Source: Alkalibacterium olivapovliticus
Lineage (GTDB): Bacteria; Bacillota; Bacilli; Lactobacillales; Carnobacteriaceae_A
NCBI RefSeq assembly: GCF_003003275.1
Contig: NZ_PVTO01000004.1
Location: forward strand, 87,065 to 151,064
Length of the DNA stretch: 64,000 nucleotides
Direction of reading: 5' to 3'
Program-made: the position numbers and the translations under genes
Part shown: positions 57,999-64,000 of the stretch, one piece after another
How the letters are laid out: every line of letters begins with the position of its first letter
Position numbering within the stretch: position 1 is the first letter of the stretch
Notes under the pieces: model-generated
The model's input: only the letters and a program-made list of their open reading frames with translations
The model's database searches: none
What the model was told of the DNA's origin: nothing

Positions 57999-58358
57999 TT
58001 GATTAAAGGAAGCTGTCTTTGTGGTGAAACACAAGTGGAAGTCCAGACCATGAGCGGGTCTGTTATAGTCTGTCATTGCAGCATGTGCGTGAAACAAGCG
58101 GCAGGGCCTCTTTTTTATTCAGACACAGTGAAGGAAAAGGACTATCATTTTTCTAAAACATCTGAGGTCTATACTTACAAATCGTCACATCATGCAGAAA
58201 GAGGATTCTGCAAAAAGTGTGGGACGTTTTTATTTATGAGATATAATAAAAATACAAACACTCATTTTAATATTGAACTTTTCGAAGAGTTAGATAAGTC
58301 AATCGTGTCAGAAATTCATTTGAAAGACAAAAAAGAGTGTTACTCTATATCAAGGTAG
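57999..58358 (+). CDS. GFA/CENP-V domain zinc protein
   Basis: 119 aa from TTG at 57999, 8 bases after TTGGAGGG; an earlier in-frame TTG at 57984 forms part of the ribosome site. Zinc ligands are GSCLCGETQ (CxC), CHCSMC (CxxC) and FCKKCGTFLF, the GFA fold (glutathione-dependent formaldehyde-activating, S-(hydroxymethyl)glutathione synthase-like). Most members have no tested activity. The glutathione reductase 13 kb away is compatible but not proof. Confidence 0.85.
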   Translation: MIKGSCLCGETQVEVQTMSGSVIVCHCSMCVKQAAGPLFYSDTVKEKDYHFSKTSEVYTYKSSHHAERGFCKKCGTFLFMRYNKNTNTHFNIELFEELDKSIVSEIHLKDKKECYSISR

Positions 58359-58409
58359 TCGGTGACTCACTGTCAGCGGGCGGGATTTTATAGAATAATT
58401 GACTACTCA

Positions 58410-59179
58410 TTAATAAAGCTGTAATAACTGGCTATATTTATTTCTAAGTTCCAATTCTTCTATTTTAACTAAAAGTTTACTGATTTTCTGATTAAGCTCT
58501 TTTATCTCATCATTTTGTTCAGGTTCCTCTTCTTCTTCAGAAATGATAAAAAATGAAGTGATGGTACTGGTCAATGCACCAAACATTCCGATACCCGTTA
58601 GCATGAGGACTATGGCAGTCAGTCTGCCAATCCCGGAAACAGGAGAGATATCACCATATCCAACAGTGGTTGATGTCACAAAAGCCCACCAGAGGGAATC
58701 GATAAAATTAACAATTTCGGCAATAGAGTAGACAGTCGCTCCAAGTAAAAGGATCGTTCCACTGGCATAGACCATGTAGGCAAAGCCATTAGTATTGAAG
58801 AATGTTCTCACATGTTTAGTGGCTTTTCCGATCAATCCAACGGCTCGTGTCAGTCTGAAAAGACGATTCGTACGACTTAAACGTGTCAGTCTGACTATTC
58901 GAAACAGCCTTGCTACACGAAAAAAGCGAACACAGAGTGGAAAGGAATAATGGCAACGAGGTCCATTATATTCTTTTTAAAAAACTGCCCTTTCTGGTCT
59001 GCACGAATCAGACGATTGATGTAATCATATGTAAAGAGGAGCAGGATGAGTACATCTATTTCTCTAAAAGGAGAGAGTGATAAATTGAGCACAGCTAAAC
59101 TGTCCAGAATAAGTAAACTGACAGACAGGATAGCCAGAATGATAATAAGAGGATCATAATATGTTCTAAGTGTTTTCAT
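58410..59179 (-). pseudogene. Voltage-sensor potassium channel split by a frame change
   Basis: The first frame (59179 to 58913) encodes S1-S3 (DPLIIILAILSVSLLILDSL, IDVLILLLFTYDYINRLI, IMDLVAIIPF) and stops after AFFV. The second frame picks up at once with the S4 segment, arginine at every third position (RVARLFRIVRLTRLSR), then the pore with selectivity filter TTVGYGDISP and a C-terminal coiled coil. A -1 shift at the T6 run (58919-58925, T TTT TTC) gives a continuous protein of about 256 aa. It may be a true frameshift mutation, a homopolymer error, or -1 recoding or phase variation. All domains are otherwise intact. Confidence 0.85.
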
Positions 59180-59216
59180 AGTTTACCTGCTTTCTTTTTA
59201 TTAAAAAGCCCAGGCA

Positions 59217-59263
59217 AAAAAAGAAACCGTTCAGGAAGTTAAAGTGAACGGTTTCTTTTTTTT
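59217..59263. terminator. Bidirectional terminator-like hairpin upstream of the channel gene
   Basis: A 17-18 bp stem (59217-59233 with 59245-59262) with A run on the left and T run on the right. It lies upstream of the minus-strand channel gene, so it may insulate that gene from the sulfur region. Confidence 0.75.
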
Positions 59264-59739
59264 GCTTTTTTTGTCGTTAAATTATTTATGCCGGAGGTCT
59301 ATTGATCAGGTTATCATAATCGAATGGTTAGGTCCATGAAATCCAGCATACAAAACTAGTCATTCCGTATTATCTGATACCCCTACCGCTATCCGTAGTA
59401 TCTTTCTAATAGTGCAACCACTGAAATTTACCAGGTTCAGCATGAAAATTCTACTTTAAGTAGTAAGGTTAAACGGAAGTTAATTAAGGCTATAGGGGTA
59501 TATAAAGCCTTTTAAAATAAGGTTTAAAGATTAAAGGAAATTGTAGAATACTTTCGTGAGAGCTTCTACGATTGATCGGACTAGTTAGACACTCATATAG
59601 TTGTTTGTTCGATATTAGAAATAGCGTTTCGAATTCACAAAGTCAAAATTTTAACATTTATTTTTATATTTAAAAGTTGATTTGAAGGGTTTTATCATCT
59701 TTATGAGTCTGTTAAAAACGAGAATTTTTAACAACTTCC
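59264..59739 (+). other. Gene-free region before the sulfur operon
   Basis: About 475 AT-rich bases with no credible ORF on either strand. It contains ATACCCCTA (59377-59385) and its reverse complement TAGGGGTAT (59493-59501), the latter inside an AAGGCT/AGCCTT hairpin (59486-59511) with a short T run. In B. subtilis the CsoR-family gene yrkD occupies this relative place, but no such gene is readable here. Confidence 0.5.
59377..59392 (+). promoter_or_regulatory. Degenerate CstR-like dyad (third site)
   Basis: ATACC-N6-GCTAT shows the same geometry as the two sites near the promoter with one mismatch in the right half. Weak. Confidence 0.3.
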
Positions 59740-59767
59740 TTGACAAATATACCTGCCAGGGTATACG
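59740..59767 (+). promoter_or_regulatory. Promoter of the sulfur operon
   Basis: TTGACA (59740-59745) with TATACG (59762-59767) at 16 bases, or TACGAT (59764-59769) at 18. The operator dyad fills the spacer. Confidence 0.78.
59748..59765 (+). promoter_or_regulatory. CsoR/CstR-like operator in the promoter spacer
   Basis: TATACC-TGCCAG-GGTATA, a perfect 6-base dyad with 6-base spacer between the -35 and -10 boxes. It resembles CstR-type operators that control persulfide genes. Binding is inference. Confidence 0.65.
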
Positions 59768-59851
59768 ATGTATTCAGGTTGTTGCAAGTCGGCTGGACTG
59801 ATCACCTAGAATTGTCTTGCAAAAATAATCAACAATAAAAAATACCTATAC

Positions 59852-59867
59852 GGGTAAAAAGGCTATT
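59852..59867 (+). promoter_or_regulatory. Second CsoR/CstR-like dyad in the leader
   Basis: ATACC-TATACG-GGTAA has the same N6 geometry as the promoter site with one end mismatch, 15 bases before the dsrE start. Two such sites suggest cooperative control. Confidence 0.55.
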
Positions 59868-59882
59868 AGAAAGGAATTCGAT

Positions 59883-60362
59883 ATGAGCGAACAGAAAAAA
59901 ACCAATATCATTCTATTTAGTGGAGACTATGATAAGGCGATGGCTGCATACATTATTGCTAATGGAGCTGCTGCTTACGATCATGAGGTAACCATCTTCC
60001 ATACATTCTGGGGATTGAATGCACTCCGAAAGGACGAACCGATTCAGGTAAAAAAGACACTGCTTGAAAAAATGTTCGGGAAAATAATGCCACGCGGTCC
60101 TGAAAAAATGGGACTATCAAATATGAATTTTGCGGGCATCGGTCCTAAACTAATCAAGAAAATCATGAAAAAGCACAATGCGATGCCGTTGATTGATCTA
60201 ATCGAAATGGCTGAAGAACAGGACATCAATTTAGTTGCCTGTACCATGACGATGGACTTGCTTGGACTTAATAAAGCTGAATTGAGAGAAACAAGTCAGT
60301 ACGCTGGAGTGGCCGCTTACCTGGCAGATGCAGAAGACGGCGGCGTTAATTTGTTTATTTAA
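59883..60362 (+). CDS. DsrE-family sulfur carrier protein (YrkE-like)
   Basis: 159 aa. DsrE/DsrF/DsrH-like fold (NIILFSGDYDKAMAAYIIA, then VTIFHTFWGLNAL). The likely persulfide-carrying cysteine is in NLVACTMTMDLLG near residue 120, the position conserved in DsrE2-type proteins. AAAGGAATTC precedes the ATG. First gene of an operon matching yrkE-F-H-I-J. Its job is probably sulfane-sulfur relay with the TusA and rhodanese partners. Confidence 0.9.
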   Translation: MSEQKKTNIILFSGDYDKAMAAYIIANGAAAYDHEVTIFHTFWGLNALRKDEPIQVKKTLLEKMFGKIMPRGPEKMGLSNMNFAGIGPKLIKKIMKKHNAMPLIDLIEMAEEQDINLVACTMTMDLLGLNKAELRETSQYAGVAAYLADAEDGGVNLFI

Positions 60363-60420
60363 TACTCACAAGAGGCGATAAGTTAGTGAAACTGATAGTA
60401 AATCAAAGGAGCTGAAAATA

Positions 60421-62109
60421 ATGAGAGAAATGACAAACGACATTTTAGTTGACGCGAAAGGTCTGGCTTGTCCTATGCCGATCGTGCGAACAAAAAAGGC
60501 GTTAAAAGATGCTGCATCAGGATCGATTGTGGAAGTACAGGCGACGGATAAAGGGTCTACAGCAGACTTGAAAGCCTGGGCAAGTAAAGCTGGACATGAT
60601 TATCTGGGAACGGTGGATAATGAAGGCACACTGAAGCATTACCTGCGTGCGGGTGGCGAAGAAGAAGAAACGGTTCCTTATCCCAACATCATTAATAATG
60701 ATGAGCTTCAACACTTAATCAACAGTAATGAATCGATAACTATTCTGGACGTACGTGAAACAGAAGAGTACGATGCTTATCATATTCCCGAGGCGGTATC
60801 GATTCCGCTGGGAGAACTGGAAGAGAAAATGGAAGAGCTGTCTGACGGCAAACCTATCTATGTGGTCTGCAGAACTGGAAACCGCAGTGATATGGCAGCG
60901 CACCTGTTGTCGGAAAATGGCTACGGTGAAGTTGTCAACGTTAAGCCAGGCATGAGTGAGTGGAAAGAGGAGGAAGCGAACGTGAGCTTAACTGCTATGA
61001 CACCTAAGGAACTGGCGAAGAAAGTGATCCAGAAAGAAGACTTGTTTATCCTGGATGTTCGAAACGAAGATGCTTTTGAAGACTGGAAAGTGGATGGGAA
61101 AGGATTCGACTACCTGAACATTCCTTACTTCGATCTCCTGGATGGAGTGGAAGAAATTCTGCCTCAACTCCCTGCAGATAAACAACTGCTTGTGGTCTGC
61201 GCCAAGGAAAATTCATCGATCATGGTGGGTGAACTGCTGGCTGAAGAAGGAGTGTCATCATTCTACCTATCAGGAGGAATGAAAGCTTGGAGCGAGTACT
61301 TGGAGCCAGTCAAAGTTGCAGATTTAAATGAAGGAGGCGAGCTGTTCCAGTTTGTCCGTCTCGGAAAAGGATGCCTGTCTTATATGGTCGTATCCGGGAA
61401 TGAAGCGGTCATCATTGATTCATCACGCACAACCGCTCCATATTTGAAGCTGGCAGAAGATAAAGGCGTGTCTATTTCACACGTTCTGGATACCCACCTT
61501 CATGCAGATCACATTTCAGGAGGACGAACAATCGCGCAAGAGACTGGGGCAAGTTACTGGCTCCCAACAAAAGATGCTGAAGAAGCAACCTTCGATTTTG
61601 AACCGCTTGAAGAAGGTGCACATATTCAGGTTGGTGCAACAAATATTGATGTCAAAGCTTTGTATACACCAGGTCATACCATTGGTTCGATGTCCTTTAT
61701 TATCGACGATTCTTACCTGCTTTCCGGAGATATACTCTTTGTTGACTCCATCGGTCGACCAGATTTAGCTGGAAAAGCAGATGACTGGGTCAGTGACTTG
61801 AGATCTTCACTGTATGTGACCTACCAGAATTTATCTGAAGACCTGATCGTGCTGCCGGCTCACTTCATGATTATAGACGAGGTGAATGATGACGGAAGCG
61901 TAGCGGAGAAGCTGGGAGTATTGTTCGAGAAGAATCATGGACTGAATATAGAGGATGAGGACAAATTTCGTTCTGCAGTGACCGACAATCTACCTCCTCA
62001 GCCGAATGCTTATCAGGATATAAGACAGACAAATATGGGGAAAATTGCACCCGATGAAGAAGAGCAGCGTGAAATGGAAATCGGACCAAATCGCTGTGCG
62101 GTCCGTTAA
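60421..62109 (+). CDS. TusA-rhodanese-rhodanese-persulfide dioxygenase fusion
   Basis: 562 aa in four modules. Residues 8-78 are TusA with [12 protein letters not shown]. About 88-185 are rhodanese 1 with active loop VCRTGNRS. About 195-290 are rhodanese 2 with VCAKENSS. About 300-530 are a metallo-beta-lactamase-fold persulfide dioxygenase ([37 protein letters not shown]). B. subtilis encodes the halves separately (YrkF: TusA-rhodanese; YrkH: rhodanese-MBL), and CstA/CstB split related domains. It should take up and oxidise persulfide sulfur. AAGGAG precedes the ATG. An internal GTG at 60982 has its own AGGAGG. Confidence 0.93.
   Translation: MREMTNDILVDAKGLACPMPIVRTKKALKDAASGSIVEVQATDKGSTADLKAWASKAGHDYLGTVDNEGTLKHYLRAGGEEEETVPYPNIINNDELQHLINSNESITILDVRETEEYDAYHIPEAVSIPLGELEEKMEELSDGKPIYVVCRTGNRSDMAAHLLSENGYGEVVNVKPGMSEWKEEEANVSLTAMTPKELAKKVIQKEDLFILDVRNEDAFEDWKVDGKGFDYLNIPYFDLLDGVEEILPQLPADKQLLVVCAKENSSIMVGELLAEEGVSSFYLSGGMKAWSEYLEPVKVADLNEGGELFQFVRLGKGCLSYMVVSGNEAVIIDSSRTTAPYLKLAEDKGVSISHVLDTHLHADHISGGRTIAQETGASYWLPTKDAEEATFDFEPLEEGAHIQVGATNIDVKALYTPGHTIGSMSFIIDDSYLLSGDILFVDSIGRPDLAGKADDWVSDLRSSLYVTYQNLSEDLIVLPAHFMIIDEVNDDGSVAEKLGVLFEKNHGLNIEDEDKFRSAVTDNLPPQPNAYQDIRQTNMGKIAPDEEEQREMEIGPNRCAVR
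60968..60984 (+). promoter_or_regulatory. Internal ribosome site and GTG start within the fusion gene
   Basis: AGGAGG (60968-60973), 8 bases, then in-frame GTG (60982-60984, codon 188), exactly at the join of the YrkF-like and YrkH-like halves. Initiation here would make a 375-aa rhodanese-dioxygenase protein. Confidence 0.6.
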
Positions 62110-62151
62110 ATAGAACAACAATACTATTACAACATAAAAGGAGAATTCAAT

Positions 62152-62382
62152 ATGAATGCTGATAAAATTTTAGATGCCAAAGGGTTGGCGTGTCCCATGC
62201 CAATCGTCAAGACAAGAAAAGAAATGAAGACCATGAACACAGGTGAGATTTTAGAAGTACAAGCAACTGATAAAGGTGCCCTGAAGGACTTTCAGGCATG
62301 GGCAAAGTCTTCTGGACACGAATTGCTTGAGACCAATGAATCAAACGATATTTTAACTTTCCACATAAAAAAAGGAGAATAA
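62152..62382 (+). CDS. TusA-family sulfur carrier (YrkI-like)
   Basis: 76 aa. [20 protein letters not shown] carries the conserved CPxP cysteine that accepts persulfide. It closely resembles the TusA module of the preceding fusion protein, so this operon has two TusA copies, one free and one tethered. AAAGGAGAATTC precedes the ATG. It probably shuttles sulfur among the DsrE, rhodanese and dioxygenase modules. Confidence 0.94.
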   Translation: MNADKILDAKGLACPMPIVKTRKEMKTMNTGEILEVQATDKGALKDFQAWAKSSGHELLETNESNDILTFHIKKGE

Positions 62383-62445
62383 TTGCGAGGGAAGAGGGGC
62401 AATTTCGCCCCGACTTTTCCTAAGCCAATTAGCTAGGAGGATTTT

Positions 62446-63228
62446 ATGGATATTGCTTATATTGTTACGATATTTCTTATCGGATTCATTGGTTCGTTCG
62501 TTTCCGGAATGGTTGGTGTGGGAGGATCCATTATTAAATATCCGATGCTCTTGTTCATCCCTCCACTTTTAGGATTCAGTGCACTCACAGCCCATGAAGT
62601 TTCTGGTATTAGTGCTGTACAAGTGTTCTTTGCAACTATTGCGGGGGTCTGGGCGTATAAAGGCACAGGCTATTTACACAAAAAACTGATCCTCTTTATG
62701 GGGAGCAGCATCCTAGTTGGAAGTTTTATTGGCGCCTTTGCATCAGGGTTCTTTCCTGAGAATTCCGTCAATCTGGTGTATGCCATACTGGCAACCATTG
62801 CAGTCGTCATGATCCTGCTTCCTAAAAAGCAGATACCGGATCAGCCTGCACACTCTATTTCTTTCAACAAACCGCTTTCTTCCGGTCTTGCTTTCGTTGT
62901 CGGAGTAGCTTCCGGTATCGTCGGTGCAGCCGGCTCATTCTTGCTGATTCCAATCATGCTGACAGTTCTGAAACTGCCTACAAGAGTGACTATAGCTACG
63001 TCACTAGCGGTCACTTTTCTGTCTTCCATCGGTTCAACAGTAGGTAAAGTAGCCACGAATCAAGTACTTTACGGACCTGCTGCAGTAATGATTATTGCGA
63101 GCCTGATCGCTTCTCCTATTGGAGCGAAAATCGGTCAAAGGACCAACACAAAAGTACTGCAATGGCTTCTTGCTCTGCTGATATTGGGTACATCTATTCA
63201 GATCTGGTACAATTTACTGTGGACCTGA
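62446..63228 (+). CDS. TauE/SafE-family sulfur-anion permease (YrkJ-like)
   Basis: 260 aa, about eight membrane helices in two halves, with family motifs [16 protein letters not shown] near 24-39 and [17 protein letters not shown] near 152-168. TAGGAGG precedes the ATG. The final gene of the operon. The TauE member of cst operons is thought to export sulfite or thiosulfate; direction here is inferred. A small GC-rich hairpin (about 62396-62413) lies between tusA and this gene. Confidence 0.92.
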   Translation: MDIAYIVTIFLIGFIGSFVSGMVGVGGSIIKYPMLLFIPPLLGFSALTAHEVSGISAVQVFFATIAGVWAYKGTGYLHKKLILFMGSSILVGSFIGAFASGFFPENSVNLVYAILATIAVVMILLPKKQIPDQPAHSISFNKPLSSGLAFVVGVASGIVGAAGSFLLIPIMLTVLKLPTRVTIATSLAVTFLSSIGSTVGKVATNQVLYGPAAVMIIASLIASPIGAKIGQRTNTKVLQWLLALLILGTSIQIWYNLLWT

Positions 63229-63368
63229 TAACAATCAATTGTTCTGAAACTAAATTTTATTCTTGTAAGTCTACTTTTTAGCAGAGAGTTAAGATAAAGA
63301 TACACTTGAGTGCTAAATAAACAGCCACATGAAAAACAGTCTGTAAAAGGATGTCATATTAAAATAAG

Positions 63369-63408
63369 CCTAGCCGAAAATACTCTTAATTGAGTATTTT
63401 CGGCTAGG
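63369..63408. terminator. Convergent palindrome after the sulfur operon
   Basis: A 17-bp perfect stem (63369-63385 with 63392-63408) with 6-base loop between converging genes. The T tail is short on both sides. Confidence 0.72.
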
Positions 63409-63444
63409 GGTTTCAACAGTATTCGAGCAGTTTTTCACTTAAAA

Positions 63445-63816
63445 TTATTTACGCCAGAATGTAGTATAATCAGCCTTATCTTCAATATTGAACTGTATCA
63501 TACTTTTGAGTAAATCGTAATCAACAGGCTGTGTCCATTTGATTCTTAAAATTTCCTTTGTTGTGTCATATTGTGCCTCTTCTATTTCTTTTTCAAACTG
63601 TCTTAGACCAGCACGTTCAGGAGCCACAGCAAGGTGTTTTTTTGAAGCGCTGAATCCGATAATATATGTGCCATGATCAGTATACATAGGCTGGTTCCAG
63701 CCGATTTTCTTCTCTAATTGCGGGAACTCTCTGTCGATCCACACAAAGAGCTCCGCCAGTCGCTCTTTGTGATCGGCGTTGTCAAGCTTGTCTAAAAATT
63801 CATCAAAATTAATTAT
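63445..63816 (-). CDS. DUF1801/YdhG-like iron-chaperone-family protein with non-AUG start
   Basis: About 123 aa. The DUF1801 core shows KKIGWNQPMYTDHGTYIIGF and a C-terminal IKWTQPVDYDLL...DKADYTTFWRK, matching the family to which the B. subtilis frataxin-like protein YdhG/Fra belongs. The only ordinary in-frame start is GTG at 63744, which truncates the family N-terminus (NFDEFLDKLDNADHKERL). A strong AGGAGG lies 8 bases upstream of ATA (63816-63814) and 11 upstream of ATT (63813-63811), so a rare start is likely. The function in iron handling is inference. Confidence 0.82.
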   Translation of the reverse strand: MINFDEFLDKLDNADHKERLAELFVWIDREFPQLEKKIGWNQPMYTDHGTYIIGFSASKKHLAVAPERAGLRQFEKEIEEAQYDTTKEILRIKWTQPVDYDLLKSMIQFNIEDKADYTTFWRK

Positions 63817-63958
63817 GGTATATTCCTCCTGTTTATTACGTAAATTGTTTAAGTAGGTTCATTATAACGCATTTTTAAGAATGAATAACCTTAAATGTCA
63901 AGTTCTGAATCTCTACCTATAAACTAGACACATTAAAAAAACAATATTATGCAGTCCA

Positions 63959-63998
63959 TAGAAGGTGATCCCGATAAGCTACTGGGGTCATCTTCTTT
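63959..63998 (+). terminator. Terminator-like hairpin at the window edge
   Basis: AGAAGGTGATCCC (63960-63972) pairs with GGGGTCATCTTCT (63984-63996) with G-T pairs, followed by TT at the edge. The gene it serves is outside or unclear. Confidence 0.5.
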
Positions 63999-64000
63999 AA

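Noticed and set aside
1..64000. Mobile elements, prophage or CRISPR
   Set aside because: No transposase, integrase, terminal repeats or regularly spaced direct repeats were found. Conserved gene order argues against a large island.

Overview
The window reads as chromosomal backbone of a low-GC Gram-positive bacterium. The gene order matches Bacillus/Lactobacillales order over long stretches: yvyE, degV, comFA-comFC, hpf, secA, prfB, ftsEX; uvrA, yvlBCD; hprK, lgt, gpsA, galU, trxB; rapZ, yvcK, whiA; tex, sprT. Strong AGGAGG-type ribosome sites, tRNA and protein style, and the mix of LAB-like and bacillus-like genes suggest a member of Lactobacillales, perhaps Carnobacteriaceae. That placement is inference. 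I see no IS element, phage, integrase or CRISPR array.

Layout. 1-14.4 kb: an LCP cell-wall ligase and the IMPACT-family YvyE (minus), then competence (ComFA/FC), ribosome hibernation (HPF), SecA, RF2 with its programmed +1 frameshift, and a division block of FtsE, FtsX, a CwlO-like NlpC/P60 hydrolase and a MinJ-like PDZ protein. 14.5-16.7 kb: a zinc-type ArsR repressor with its operator, an HMA-CDF efflux fusion, and a YfbR-like HD nucleotidase. 16.9-22.2 kb: uvrA and yvlB-yvlC-yvlD. 22.3-25.2 kb: a DrrAB-type ABC exporter facing a regulator with two MerR domains. 25.3-35.5 kb: HPr kinase, lipoprotein maturation, glycerol-phosphate and sugar-nucleotide genes, TrxB, phosphoglucomutase and rapZ-yvcK-whiA.

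36-42.4 kb holds two diverged rnfC-rnfD pairs with no rnfG, rnfE, rnfA or rnfB. A lipoprotein and an MgtC-family gene lie between them. 42.4-49.4 kb: split ChrA transporter, GT8 glycosyltransferase plus glutathione reductase, a guanine-class purine riboswitch in front of an NCS2 purine permease, and a bactofilin-like membrane protein. 49.5-59.2 kb: MacAB/YknXYZ-type exporter, two phosphoesterases, Tex, SprT, a HAD phosphatase, tRNA-Leu(GAG), a GFA-domain protein, and a voltage-sensor potassium channel split by a frame change at a slippery T run.

59.7-63.2 kb is a persulfide/sulfane-sulfur operon like B. subtilis yrkE-F-H-I-J and staphylococcal cst. It encodes DsrE, a single 562-aa TusA-rhodanese-rhodanese-persulfide dioxygenase fusion, TusA and TauE. 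The fusion keeps a good ribosome site and GTG at the join of its two halves. CsoR/CstR-like dyads lie in the promoter, but no regulator gene is present locally. The window ends with a YdhG-like DUF1801 gene that seems to lack an ordinary start codon.

The best leads are the sulfur fusion with its internal start, the paired rnfCD modules without the rest of Rnf, and the slippery-site channel.
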